From an uncultured Flavobacteriales bacterium (GTDB lineage: Bacteria; Bacteroidota; Bacteroidia; Flavobacteriales_D; Crocinitomicaceae), in the NCBI GenBank assembly GCA_913051935.1, contig CAJXCU010000020.1, positions 1 through 41,518 on the forward strand: 41,518 nt of DNA, written 5' to 3'. The first letter of the stretch is position 1. Every line of letters begins with the position of its first letter. The translations under genes and the position numbers were made by a program. The notes under the pieces are model-generated. The model was not told the DNA's origin, ran no database searches, and saw only the letters and a program-made list of their open reading frames with translations. Below are positions 25,553-34,914 of the stretch, piece by piece.

Positions 25553-26824
25553 ATGGCGGAAATAGTTTACATGCCGAAATTAAGCGACACCATGACAGAA
25601 GGTGTTGTTGCTGCTTGGAACAAGAAAGTTGGTGAAGAGGTCAAAGAGGGAGAAATTCTGGCAGAGATTGAAACTGATAAAGCAACAATGGAGTTTGAAT
25701 CTTTTTACGATGGTGTTCTATTACACATTGGTGTTGAAACAGGAAGCACTGCTCCGGTAAACGCAGTATTGGCTATAATTGGAGCGAAAGACGAGGATGT
25801 TGCGGAAATTCTTAAGAATGCAGATACTGGCGAAAAAACAGATGAAACTACTACGGCGGTTGAAGAAAAGAAAGTTGAAGTACCCGCTGTTGATGTGACA
25901 CCGGCACCAAAAAAGGCTGATGTTCCCACTCCGGACCCTATTCCTTCAAATTCAACTAGCGCAAATGACAAAATATTTGCTTCCCCTCTTGCTAAAAAAC
26001 TTGCCAGAGATAAAGGTATAGACCTAAATACACTTCAAGGTTCTGGTGACAATGGAAGAATCATCAAAAGAGATATTGATCATTACATACCATTTACGCC
26101 CGCAGCACCTGCGGTTCAATTTTCGGCTGCGCCGGCAGGAACTGAATCATTTAGGGATGAAACAGTTAGCCAAATGCGCAAGACCATTGCAAGAAGATTG
26201 GCTGACAGTAAATTTACTGCGCCACATTTCTACCTTACCTTGGAAATTGATATGGACAATGCCATTTCTTCAAGAAAAGCCATGAATGCAATGGATGGTA
26301 TTAAAGTTTCATTTAATGATATGGTTGTGAAAGCCGTAGCGCATTCTTTAAAGAAAAATCCGAACGTAAATAGCGCTTGGATGGGCGATTTTATTCGCCG
26401 AAATGACCACGTACATATTGGTGTAGCAGTAGCTGTGGAAGATGGCCTACTTGTGCCCGTCGTAAAATTTGCAGACACAAAAGGACTCATGCAAATTTCA
26501 GCAGAGGTCAAGGACTTTGCACAAAAAGCAAAAGATAAAAAGCTTCAGCCAAGTGATTGGGAAGGTAACACGTTTACCATTTCGAATTTAGGTATGTTCG
26601 GTATTGAATCCTTTACGGCTATCGTTAATCCTCCGGACAGCTGTATTCTTGCAATTGGTGGGATAAAGCAAGTTCCGGTCGTGAAAGATGGTGCGCTTGT
26701 TCCAGGTAATATAATGAAGGTTACCTTGTCATGTGACCACAGAGTTGTAGATGGTGCAACTGGTGCTGCCTTCTTGCAAGATTTCAAGAAATTTTTAGAG
26801 AATCCAGTGGCAATGCTTTTATAA
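25553..26824 (+). CDS. pdhC: Dihydrolipoamide acetyltransferase, E2 of pyruvate dehydrogenase
   Basis: E2 is the core of the complex: it accepts the acetyl group on a lipoyl arm and transfers it to CoA. The 423-residue chain has one lipoyl domain (Lys43 in ETDKATM), a Pro/Ala/Lys-rich linker (about 85-140), and a peripheral-subunit-binding domain (ASPLAKKLARDKGIDL, about 143-180). After a second linker comes the acetyltransferase domain, with His396 and Asp400 in SCDHRVVDG. Only one lipoyl domain is present, whereas some Flavobacteriia have two. It is co-transcribed with pdhA. Confidence 0.97.
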   Translation: MAEIVYMPKLSDTMTEGVVAAWNKKVGEEVKEGEILAEIETDKATMEFESFYDGVLLHIGVETGSTAPVNAVLAIIGAKDEDVAEILKNADTGEKTDETTTAVEEKKVEVPAVDVTPAPKKADVPTPDPIPSNSTSANDKIFASPLAKKLARDKGIDLNTLQGSGDNGRIIKRDIDHYIPFTPAAPAVQFSAAPAGTESFRDETVSQMRKTIARRLADSKFTAPHFYLTLEIDMDNAISSRKAMNAMDGIKVSFNDMVVKAVAHSLKKNPNVNSAWMGDFIRRNDHVHIGVAVAVEDGLLVPVVKFADTKGLMQISAEVKDFAQKAKDKKLQPSDWEGNTFTISNLGMFGIESFTAIVNPPDSCILAIGGIKQVPVVKDGALVPGNIMKVTLSCDHRVVDGATGAAFLQDFKKFLENPVAMLL

Positions 26825-26863
26825 AAAACATTGTAGTTTTTACAGTTCCTTCAATCGTAAATT

Positions 26864-26910
26864 AATAGTATATTAGTTGTGTAGTCTAACTCTACAACTA
26901 AACTATTTTT
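26864..26910 (+). terminator. Long bulged hairpin with T5 tail between pdhC and the type B secreted protein
   Basis: Three successive helix segments pair: AATAGT/ACTATT (26864-26869 with 26902-26907), TTAGTTG/CAACTAA (26873-26879 with 26895-26901), and TAG/CTA (26882-26884 with 26892-26894). That gives 16 pairs with a 3-base and a 2-base bulge on the left arm. The right arm runs into TTTTT and then directly into the ATG at 26911. It can serve as the pdhA-pdhC terminator, or as a leader structure covering the next start codon. Confidence 0.45.
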
Positions 26911-29900
26911 ATGAGTAAATCCTGTACCCCCAAGTATTGGGCATTCTGTGCCTTTTTCATTTTTATTTCCCAAACGTTATTATCCCAAGTATATATTGAA
27001 GTCCGCACGGTAAGTGTATCTGTTCTGCAAAATATTGATTGTGATAACCTACTGTTTAATATTACAGGAGATTCTGACTATGCTTTTGAATATGCAGCAT
27101 CAGACAATACTTTAGGATTTTCTAACAATAACCCCGTGGCTTTTGGATTAACAGGAGAATTTAATTTCCAAAACAACAACAACAATAATGGTCCGTGGAC
27201 AAGCAGCCCCAATGACTTGTTCTTCAATCATCTTTATGCCTGTCCATCAGATATTCCTTCACAAATAAATATTTCATGGCAAGCCTACGAAAATGACGAC
27301 CCTTTTTTCAATTGGGATTTAACTGGTGGATTCTCCGATTTACAAACTGGTCCTCAGAACGTTAGTATTCCAGTTTCTGGCACACCTGGTTCAAACCTAA
27401 CTACTTTTTCTGCAACCGGAACTGGAGGTGGCTGCGGTACTCAAAATTATGAGATTGTATTTGAGGTGACAGTTATCGAAGCAACAGGGATCACCTTACT
27501 ACCAGACAATATCTGCGATGCACTTTTGGTGAATACAAATACCAGCTACAATGTGGCGGTTTGCTCTAGCGCTACACTTGAAGCGGGAGAACCGAACGCA
27601 GGTGATGTTGACAATACAGATGCATCTTCATGGTTTAAATTCGTTGCCCCCGGAAGCGGCTCAGTGGAGATCACAACCGATCTTGGAGGAACCGAAATTG
27701 GTACATATTTCCAATTATACCACGCTGCCGATGGACAAGACTGTTCTGCTGGGCTCCAGCCTATTTCGGGAAATTTAATAAAAGATAAATTCCAATACCT
27801 TTCACATATCGAATTCGCTGATGGTGTAGATCTTTTGGGTATTGACCCTGAGGCTCAACTTACCTTTGATGCATGTAATCCAATTCCATTGATCAGTTAC
27901 ACCAAATTAATTGCCGGAGAGACCTATTACGTTCAAATGGCATCTGATGGAAATGACCAATCGGGTCTTGTAGAAGTGCGCGTAAATGATGTTGGAGGCA
28001 GCTCCGGTTCAGGAGACGACATACCTTGTCAGTCAGGTAATGTTATTATAGGCACAAATGCCGTAAGCGCTGCAAATGGCGATACACAAACAACAACGAT
28101 TGACTTTGAATGTGCATTTAATTCTGGAAATGACAAAGGTGAAACCGGAGGTGCTACCAATGGGACAAACCCTAATAATTTCCATGCATATGATTACGAC
28201 CAAGGAGCACAGAATAATGGAAATATGAATGAAAGTATTTGGTTGAATTTTACAGCACCAAACTCAGGAAGAATTGTTTTCGAGGCGGATTACGGGAGTA
28301 TTTTATATGCAGAGCACAATGCACTGTATGGATTTGACAAAAGATTTGCACCGGGTACGCCAACTGATTACACTTGCGCCAACCTTGAATTCTTATCTGG
28401 TGCTGAGGGAGGATTGAATGGATTCTTTGGTGGAAATGAAAGTGCAATTGTTTCCAATTATTGTCTAGAGCCAGGCTATAATTATTACGGAATGATTGAC
28501 CCTGCTAATATTCTCGATCCCTTTTCATCTACAGAAATGAAAAGTTGGCTCTATGACCCAAGTGTCGCTGATCCTTCGTTCAACTCGCCCGGTAATGATA
28601 TTCTATGTCTTGCACTTCAAGATACATTATATGAGGTCCCTGTGATACTCTCAGGAACTGACCCCACCTTTCAAGCAGTTTCGGGAAGTAATGTTTTGGC
28701 ATGCAAGGAATATCTCGCAGGGGAACCTGATGCTTCTGCGAATCCAGCAAATTGTGCAAATCAAACTGTTTGGCACTACTTTACAGCCCCTCCATCAGGT
28801 GCTGTCGAAATTAGTGTTCGAGCATATGTTGGTTTGGATACCGTACGCTATAATATATATGAGCTCCTCAATGGAACAGATTGTTACGGAGGTCTTGGAC
28901 CCACTACTTATACGGAAGATGGAACACAATCAACACCATTGATCAGTCCAGTTATTCAAGGAGAAGCAGGGTTTGAAGGCAATCAACAGTCAGCTTGTTG
29001 CATGACGCCAGGTACCTTATATGCCATTCAAATTGATGGAGGCTCGTCTGGAGATGAGGGTCAATATATCATTGAATACATTCAAGAAGTAGAAAGCGAT
29101 GCTGGGATGTCTGAAATCGCACTAGCAAATGGAAATATCATTCAAACCACAGACCTGGATACAAGCTTCATATGCTATTCAGATAGCTATACACCCGTTG
29201 TAATGGTAAATGGCATAGGAGAATCTACGGCAAGCTTTCCTGATTGCCTCTCTCCAGGATACATATTACACAATCAGAATCCAGTTCCGGTTCCAGTTTC
29301 AGGTTCAGGATTAGAAAATTCAATTATCGCCTCATTAGAAGGTTCAGGGAGTTTTACCAATAATACAGATGGCTCAGGAACATTAGGAAATCCATTATTG
29401 AATACGGTATATTATTTATCTCCTGCTGCTGATATTTCTTCGGATTGGGGGCAATTTTCATGTTTTACTTCAACTGCCTCTGATGGACAACCTGTTGTTT
29501 ACCTTCAAGAACTAACACCTGTTTATGCATATGATGACGCAACATGCACAGTTACCTTTATTGCTGATGGCGGGTTAAATGGTTTTTATGGAACTCCGTA
29601 TGACTTTACGATCACAAGCCCATTGGGAGAAATTGTAGAACAAGGGCAAGTAAGTCCGGGCGCAGGTTATACATTCTTAGCTCCAACAGCCGGTATATAT
29701 TCGGTTGATATAACAGACGGTGCATGTTCTGTTGGGTTTACCTTTGATGCATCAAATTGTGGAAACCCATGTGAGCCAACGACCAATAATGTCAACTTAT
29801 CAATATGTGCAGGGGAATCGGCTTTCTTAGAAGGATCTGATCAAACAGAGGCAGGGACTTATTCAGACGCATACGTCACTCCCCAGGGGTGTGACAGCAC

Positions 29901-30660
29901 TGTGATTACTGAGCTAACAATATTACCACATACAGTGAGTAATCCAGAATATACAATTTGTACAGGAGCTTCCATCGATGTAGGAACTAGCACCTATGAT
30001 ACTGAAGGTATATATGTGGATACGCTGATAAATAACAATGGCTGTGATAGCATTGTTACCTCGACGCTATTTTTATTACCGACCATCACCGCGAGCGACG
30101 AGATGACTATTTGTATGGGGGGTTCATATGACTTCAATGGCAATACAATTACTACTGAGGGCGTGTATATGGAGACTTTAACCACCTCCCTTGGATGTGA
30201 CTCAATTGTTTATTTATCTCTTTTCGTCACTGACCCGCCGGTGGGTTATATGCAAGATGTTTCGATTTGTAGCGATGAAACATACGACTTTAATGGAACC
30301 ACACTCACGGAAAGTGGCGTATACTTCGATACCATTCAAGCTTCCGACGGATGTGATTCAATCGTCAGGTTGAAACTTAACGTAGTCTTCTGCGACCAGG
30401 AAATCAGCAATATTGTTACACCGAATGGGGATAACATAAATGATACCTGGAATGTAAAATACCCCGATAGGATTGCGGGCTGCAGAGTTCAGATATACAA
30501 CAGGTGGGGCCAGCTTGTTTTTGATTCACCCAATTATGAAAATACTTGGAAAGGGACAAAAGACAGCGAGGAACTTCCCGATGGAGTTTACTATTATTCG
30601 ATAACGGGATGCGATACCGATTATAATGGATCTATTAATTTGTTAAGACTTAAAAAATAA
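26911..30660 (+). CDS. Large secreted protein with T9SS type B (gliding-motility-associated) C-terminal domain
   Basis: The 1249-residue product has an N-terminal signal peptide (WAFCAFFIFISQTLLS) and several Cys-containing beta-rich modules (SSWFKFVAPGSGSVEI, ESIWLNFTAPNSGRIV, VWHYFTAPPSGAVEI), like those of the adhesin at 1-3926. Four repeats of about 51 residues follow (from about 965), with ICxG... and GCDS(I/T)V. The last 90 residues are the CHU_C/type B sorting domain (NIVTPNGDNINDTW, VQIYNRWGQLVFDS, LPDGVYYYSI), which marks it for export by the type IX system. It has no catalytic domain that I can see and is probably a surface or matrix protein. The PorP/SprF-OmpA gene follows after 6 bases and is its likely partner. 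Confidence 0.92.
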   Translation: MSKSCTPKYWAFCAFFIFISQTLLSQVYIEVRTVSVSVLQNIDCDNLLFNITGDSDYAFEYAASDNTLGFSNNNPVAFGLTGEFNFQNNNNNNGPWTSSPNDLFFNHLYACPSDIPSQINISWQAYENDDPFFNWDLTGGFSDLQTGPQNVSIPVSGTPGSNLTTFSATGTGGGCGTQNYEIVFEVTVIEATGITLLPDNICDALLVNTNTSYNVAVCSSATLEAGEPNAGDVDNTDASSWFKFVAPGSGSVEITTDLGGTEIGTYFQLYHAADGQDCSAGLQPISGNLIKDKFQYLSHIEFADGVDLLGIDPEAQLTFDACNPIPLISYTKLIAGETYYVQMASDGNDQSGLVEVRVNDVGGSSGSGDDIPCQSGNVIIGTNAVSAANGDTQTTTIDFECAFNSGNDKGETGGATNGTNPNNFHAYDYDQGAQNNGNMNESIWLNFTAPNSGRIVFEADYGSILYAEHNALYGFDKRFAPGTPTDYTCANLEFLSGAEGGLNGFFGGNESAIVSNYCLEPGYNYYGMIDPANILDPFSSTEMKSWLYDPSVADPSFNSPGNDILCLALQDTLYEVPVILSGTDPTFQAVSGSNVLACKEYLAGEPDASANPANCANQTVWHYFTAPPSGAVEISVRAYVGLDTVRYNIYELLNGTDCYGGLGPTTYTEDGTQSTPLISPVIQGEAGFEGNQQSACCMTPGTLYAIQIDGGSSGDEGQYIIEYIQEVESDAGMSEIALANGNIIQTTDLDTSFICYSDSYTPVVMVNGIGESTASFPDCLSPGYILHNQNPVPVPVSGSGLENSIIASLEGSGSFTNNTDGSGTLGNPLLNTVYYLSPAADISSDWGQFSCFTSTASDGQPVVYLQELTPVYAYDDATCTVTFIADGGLNGFYGTPYDFTITSPLGEIVEQGQVSPGAGYTFLAPTAGIYSVDITDGACSVGFTFDASNCGNPCEPTTNNVNLSICAGESAFLEGSDQTEAGTYSDAYVTPQGCDSTVITELTILPHTVSNPEYTICTGASIDVGTSTYDTEGIYVDTLINNNGCDSIVTSTLFLLPTITASDEMTICMGGSYDFNGNTITTEGVYMETLTTSLGCDSIVYLSLFVTDPPVGYMQDVSICSDETYDFNGTTLTESGVYFDTIQASDGCDSIVRLKLNVVFCDQEISNIVTPNGDNINDTWNVKYPDRIAGCRVQIYNRWGQLVFDSPNYENTWKGTKDSEELPDGVYYYSITGCDTDYNGSINLLRLKK
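29803..30390 (+). repeat. Four tandem repeats of 51-52 codons in the type B secreted protein
   Basis: Units start at Ile-Cys codons at 29803, 29956, 30109 and 30265 (spacing 153, 153 and 156 bases). Each has ICxG/D, a (D/N)xNG or equivalent turn, (T/S)xxGxY and GCDS followed by alternating hydrophobic residues. They resemble the 53-residue units at 1-1500 in design but are far more diverged from each other. Confidence 0.9.
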
Positions 30661-30666
30661 GAAACC

Positions 30667-32079
30667 ATGAAAAAAATCATTTCACTTAGTATCTGTTTAC
30701 TATCGTTGGTTTCATACAGCCAACAGACACCACAGCGCAACCTATATGGGTACAATAAATACGCAATTAACCCCGCTTATGCAGGTGCGAGTGGATGCAC
30801 GCAAGTTAATTTTTCTCATCTTAACCAATGGGTTCAGGTGGAAGGTGCCCCATTGACAAGCATGATAAGCGCCAATAGTTTAATTGGGAAGTCTATGGGA
30901 GTTGGAGGGCAGGTTCTTGTCGATCAAATTGGTATGATTCAGCAGGTATCCGCTATGGGATCTCTATCCTATGGATTAACCATTGGAAAGAGTCACAATA
31001 TTCGGCTTGGTGCATCCATCGGATATAATCAATATCGTATAGACGCCTCAAATGCAATTGCATTTGATGAGGGAGACCCAATTATTGAAGGTGGTGAGCA
31101 AGCTGGTGGAACAGTCAATTCAAATATTGGTCTACTGTATCAATGGAAAAATCTGGAGGTTGGTATTGGCTCTCAACAATTGATTCAATCCACAAGTAAT
31201 TTGTCTTTTTCGGGAGTTGATGGGTTTGGACTCCGAAGACACTTTAATGGTTTAGTAGCATACAACCAAACAATCGGCACTAATTGGATATTAACACCGT
31301 CGATATACACAAAAGGTACCAATAATGGTTATCAACTGGACATCAATGCGGATGCCACCTATAAAAAATATATTTATGGAGGAATTGGCTATAGAACGTC
31401 AGTAGGATTGATTGCAAGGGCCGGAATTGAAGTTCAAGATTTATTCTTTATCGGCTATGCCTATGAAACACCGATGTCAAATATTGCCTCATACAGTTCT
31501 GGCTCACACGAGATTATCCTCGGGATTAAATTTTGCAAAAAGAAAGTAAAACCTGCACCAGAAATTACAGAAATAAAAAAAGAAATGCCGGATACAACGA
31601 ATACATTGCGAAATGAGGAAATAACGAAAGTTCCAGCAATGGATACAATCGTAATTACGCGAGTAGATACGGTATATATTGAGGCCGCTGTGGAGGAGGT
31701 AGTGGAAGTGAAACAAGCTCAAGTCGAAAAGAAAGACTTTGTCCCAGTTGAAAAGGATATCCTGTTTGAATTTGATAAAGCGCTCGTTCAGAAATCTTCA
31801 TTTGGCGCACTCGAATCGATCGTGAATATAATGAACGCAAAAAGTGAGCTGAAAATAGCACTGAAAGGACATACCGACGCACAAGGTCCCGATAAATACA
31901 ACATCATGTTGTCGAAAAATAGGGTGTCAGCGGTTCGAGATTTCTTACTTGCAAACGGAATTAGTTCTAATCGAATAATCATTGAGGCATTTGGTGAAAA
32001 AGTTCCTATTGCGGATAATTCGTCCAAAGAAGGCAGAAAACTGAATAGACGAGTGGAGGTAAGGTTTATTGAGAAATAA
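30667..32079 (+). CDS. PorP/SprF-family outer-membrane protein fused to an OmpA-like domain
   Basis: Residues 1-295 are a PorP/SprF-type outer-membrane beta-barrel: signal peptide MKKIISLSICLLSLVSYS, then NLYGYNKYAINPAYAGASGC and WVQVEGAPLTSM, ending in EIILGIKFCKKK. A charged linker with several acidic residues follows. The last about 105 residues form an OmpA-like peptidoglycan-binding domain (FEFDKALV, LKGHTDAQG, LSKNRVSAVRDFL, NRRVEVRF). In Flavobacteriia SprF-like proteins are needed for export of their adjacent T9SS type B substrate (SprB). Here the gene sits 6 bases after such a substrate, so the same pairing is inferred. The OmpA domain would anchor it to the cell wall. Confidence 0.93.
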   Translation: MKKIISLSICLLSLVSYSQQTPQRNLYGYNKYAINPAYAGASGCTQVNFSHLNQWVQVEGAPLTSMISANSLIGKSMGVGGQVLVDQIGMIQQVSAMGSLSYGLTIGKSHNIRLGASIGYNQYRIDASNAIAFDEGDPIIEGGEQAGGTVNSNIGLLYQWKNLEVGIGSQQLIQSTSNLSFSGVDGFGLRRHFNGLVAYNQTIGTNWILTPSIYTKGTNNGYQLDINADATYKKYIYGGIGYRTSVGLIARAGIEVQDLFFIGYAYETPMSNIASYSSGSHEIILGIKFCKKKVKPAPEITEIKKEMPDTTNTLRNEEITKVPAMDTIVITRVDTVYIEAAVEEVVEVKQAQVEKKDFVPVEKDILFEFDKALVQKSSFGALESIVNIMNAKSELKIALKGHTDAQGPDKYNIMLSKNRVSAVRDFLLANGISSNRIIIEAFGEKVPIADNSSKEGRKLNRRVEVRFIEK

Positions 32080-32148
32080 ACATGAATTTACACTTTCCTA
32101 AAGTTTCTAATTAATGTATCTTGTCAGCTACATCATAAGCGAAAAAAA

Positions 32149-33993
32149 ATGGGACAAGAAAGTGTAATACAAAAGCTTAAAACAGTACTAGAAAATTTAC
32201 CAAACGAATGGCTTCGTCTAACTACCCATAGATTAGATATTTATGATGAGCGCCAAGCTAAATCTCAATTTCTTGAGAGATTTGAGGTGCTTCTTGAAAA
32301 AAATAACCTTGAGACCTCTACATTAAATAATTTACCAACCGCTTTCGATTATATTCGATTGGGGCATCCCTTGTCATGTATACTAGAATGGTCTATTGCT
32401 GAGTACAATAATTTACCTGCAGAAAACGTGATTAGTTTCGACTCAAAAACAGCACCCATTTTAGCCATACTGCGAAAAAATTTATTTGAAAAAAAACACA
32501 CCCGGATTCTTTACGAAAAACCCTTACCTGATTTTCTAAACTTCGACAAACTTCAAAATATATATGGGTATGCATTCACGCTAATGGATATAGATAAAAT
32601 GGAATCTATTGATGCTTTTGAAGGTAGTACAATAGTGCTGTCGCAACAAAATAAACTTTTTGATTTTCAAGCAAATTCAGATATAGACTTCACGCTTAAT
32701 ATTCACGACGATCTGGGGAGTGTCCTGATTGTGAATAAAAAACAAAACAGACACTACATAGGAGAAATACAGCACGTCAGAAGAAGGGAAACGATAGCCA
32801 TGACCCCAATCAACGCATTTCGCTCACTTCAGACTATGCTAGGTGAAAAAATAAGGCCAGTTGATTCTATCAAAAAAGCAATAAATAAAGAACGTGTTTC
32901 TACTTTGATAAAAGACATTACTGAAACCAATATAAACCCAACAGTTGCATCAAGCGGACTATCTATGCAATATGCAATAATGATGGGACTGGTCGATGAC
33001 GCATTCGAGAAGCACAAAGGAAAACTAATTCAGTTTATTGTTCCTCCGAATTGCTATGGAGGAACGAATGATCAAGCCAGAAGAGTTGCAGCGTGTATCG
33101 AGGGTGTTGAAATCACAGATTTACCTGTTGATGCTGGGAATGACATGGTTCAAAGTATCGAAAAGATCTTAGCGCAAGCCGCACGAGAAGATTCAGTACC
33201 GTATATTATCGCAGAAATACCAACAAACCCTAGGGTTGAGGTACCTGACCTGGTTGAACTTAAGGCAGCCTTAAGTAAGGTTCGAAAGACCAAAAAAGGT
33301 AGTACGGCGATTGAACCTGTATTTATATTAGATCAAACATTTTGTCCGAACATTCATTTTTTAGGAGAGGGAGAAATTTTATCCTCGGTTCGTGCTTTAT
33401 CCTATGCAAGTGGTTCCAAATTCCCAAGCGGGGGAAAATGTACAGCGGGATATTGCGTTGCGAATAAAAAAGCTGAACCCTTAATGGAAAAAATAGCGAA
33501 ACATCTGAATATATGCGACAATGAAGCAACAGCACTTCAATACGAAATACTCGCAGAGCAACTTCCGTCTATGAATAAAAGAATTCTTGATGCTTACAGA
33601 AACACACGTGAATTTGTGAACTTTATACAAAAAACACTACCGGAAGCGAAAATAAATTTTGTTTCCGAAGAATTGGCAAAAGATGGATTTACACCTTCTG
33701 TCTTTTCATTGGACCTACCGACAAAAGGAGGTACAGAGGAGGAAAGAGAGACCTATAAACGAGCACTCAACCACAAGCTTATCGGTCTTATGATTAGTGA
33801 AATCCCTGACGAAAGCAAATATTGTGTTTCCTATGGACAGCTCAAAGGTTGCTATTGGACCATTCCTGCCACCTCCACCCAAGGAACGACCAAAGAGGGT
33901 GACAAAGATTACATTGCTCGCGTCGCATTATCAGCAGATATGGATTTAAATAAACACAAAGAGGTCTTCAAAGATTTCGTGAAAAACATGTAG
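32149..33993 (+). CDS. PLP-dependent enzyme of the Cys/Met metabolism (cystathionine synthase/lyase) family, long form
   Basis: The C-terminal about 390 residues match the Cys/Met-metabolism PLP enzymes (cystathionine gamma-synthase, beta-lyase and relatives). SSGLSMQYAIMMGL is the phosphate-binding turn region, DQTFCPNIHF follows, and Lys424 in YASGSKFPSGG is the likely Schiff-base lysine. The protein is 614 residues long against about 380-420 for classical members. The extra N-terminal about 220 residues (HRLDIYDERQAKSQ, FDYIRLGHPLSCILEW) resemble nothing I can name. The exact reaction (cystathionine formation, cleavage or another sulfur amino-acid step) cannot be assigned. The gene stands alone. 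Confidence 0.85.
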   Translation: MGQESVIQKLKTVLENLPNEWLRLTTHRLDIYDERQAKSQFLERFEVLLEKNNLETSTLNNLPTAFDYIRLGHPLSCILEWSIAEYNNLPAENVISFDSKTAPILAILRKNLFEKKHTRILYEKPLPDFLNFDKLQNIYGYAFTLMDIDKMESIDAFEGSTIVLSQQNKLFDFQANSDIDFTLNIHDDLGSVLIVNKKQNRHYIGEIQHVRRRETIAMTPINAFRSLQTMLGEKIRPVDSIKKAINKERVSTLIKDITETNINPTVASSGLSMQYAIMMGLVDDAFEKHKGKLIQFIVPPNCYGGTNDQARRVAACIEGVEITDLPVDAGNDMVQSIEKILAQAAREDSVPYIIAEIPTNPRVEVPDLVELKAALSKVRKTKKGSTAIEPVFILDQTFCPNIHFLGEGEILSSVRALSYASGSKFPSGGKCTAGYCVANKKAEPLMEKIAKHLNICDNEATALQYEILAEQLPSMNKRILDAYRNTREFVNFIQKTLPEAKINFVSEELAKDGFTPSVFSLDLPTKGGTEEERETYKRALNHKLIGLMISEIPDESKYCVSYGQLKGCYWTIPATSTQGTTKEGDKDYIARVALSADMDLNKHKEVFKDFVKNM

Positions 33994-34116
33994 GATTTAG
34001 TATTATCTCTGCTCGTTAATCGAGGGTGATTTATTCCAATGTTCTTAATTATAATATAGTTCTTAACTTAGTGGTATATCGTTATTTTTTCTATAGCTCA
34101 AAACAAAAGATAATCA

Positions 34117-34134
34117 ATCATTATTTGTAATGAT
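34117..34134. promoter_or_regulatory. Perfect 7-bp inverted repeat upstream of the NYN gene
   Basis: ATCATTA-TTTG-TAATGAT is a perfect inverted repeat with a 4-base loop, 21 bases before the ATG at 34156. It may be an operator or a leader hairpin. The sequence is AT-rich and chance cannot be excluded. Confidence 0.3.
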
Positions 34135-34155
34135 GACTGTCAAAATGCAAATACA

Positions 34156-34914
34156 ATGGATTTAAATAAAAACCTCGCAGTGCTTATTGATGGTGACAAT
34201 ATACCATCAGCACAGGTAAAAGAAATGATGGAGGAAATTGCTAAATATGGGAATCCATCTATCAAAAGAATATATGGCGATTGGACAAAACCTCGTCTTT
34301 CGAAGTGGAAAAATCTTCTTCTTGAGAATGCTATTACACCAATTCAGCAATACGGCTATACCACAGGCAAAAATGCAACTGATTCAGCCATGATTATTGA
34401 TGCAATGGATATTCTTTACTCAGGCAAAGTAAATGGCTTCTGTTTGGTTTCAAGCGATAGTGATTTTACTCGACTGGCAACAAGACTTCGCGAGGCTGGA
34501 ATGCAGGTAATTGGAATCGGTGAAAAGAAAACACCAAATCCTTTCATCGTGGCTTGCGACAAGTTTATCTACATAGAAATTTTAAAATCAAGAGCCTCCA
34601 ATTCAGAAAATAGCAGGGAAAAAACAGCTCACAAAGAAAGCGTCGATATTGTGACCAAGAAGGTAGTTCAATTAATCAAAACGACAATATCCGATGTGTC
34701 CGATGATGATGGGTGGGCATTTCTTGGAGATGTTGGCGGCTTGTTGGTTAAAAAACAACCAAACTTTGACTCTCGAAACTTTGGTTTTGAAAAACTTACA
34801 CCATTAATAAAATCGATTGGCGAATTCGACATAGAGCAAAGAGAAAATTCTAAAAGTCGTTACAAGCTAATATATGTAAGAATCAAAGAAAAACAGAACA
34901 GGCATAAGAAATAA
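34156..34914 (+). CDS. NYN-domain putative RNase with C-terminal OST-HTH/LOTUS domain
   Basis: Residues 1-145 form a NYN (PIN-like) nuclease domain of the LabA/DUF88/MARF1 type. The acidic metal-binding residues are visible in LIDGDN (Asp12, Asp14), ATDSAMIIDAMD and VSSDSDF. Residues about 165-250 form an OST-HTH/LOTUS domain (WAFLGDVGGLLVKKQPNFDSRNFG, LTPLIKSI, YVRIKEK), known to bind RNA or RNA-helicase partners. The 252-residue length fits the bacterial NYN-LOTUS proteins. It is predicted to cleave RNA in the cytoplasm; the target is unknown. There is no adjacent antitoxin-like gene. Confidence 0.9.
   Translation: MDLNKNLAVLIDGDNIPSAQVKEMMEEIAKYGNPSIKRIYGDWTKPRLSKWKNLLLENAITPIQQYGYTTGKNATDSAMIIDAMDILYSGKVNGFCLVSSDSDFTRLATRLREAGMQVIGIGEKKTPNPFIVACDKFIYIEILKSRASNSENSREKTAHKESVDIVTKKVVQLIKTTISDVSDDDGWAFLGDVGGLLVKKQPNFDSRNFGFEKLTPLIKSIGEFDIEQRENSKSRYKLIYVRIKEKQNRHKK

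Noticed and set aside
24494..26824. A missing pdhB as a sign of deletion
   Set aside because: A pdhA-pdhC pair with pdhB elsewhere is usual in Flavobacteriia, and the 15-base junction shows no remnant.
34012..34024. CTCG-TTAAT-CGAG as a terminator of the PLP enzyme gene
   Set aside because: A 4-bp stem without a T-tract is too weak to claim.
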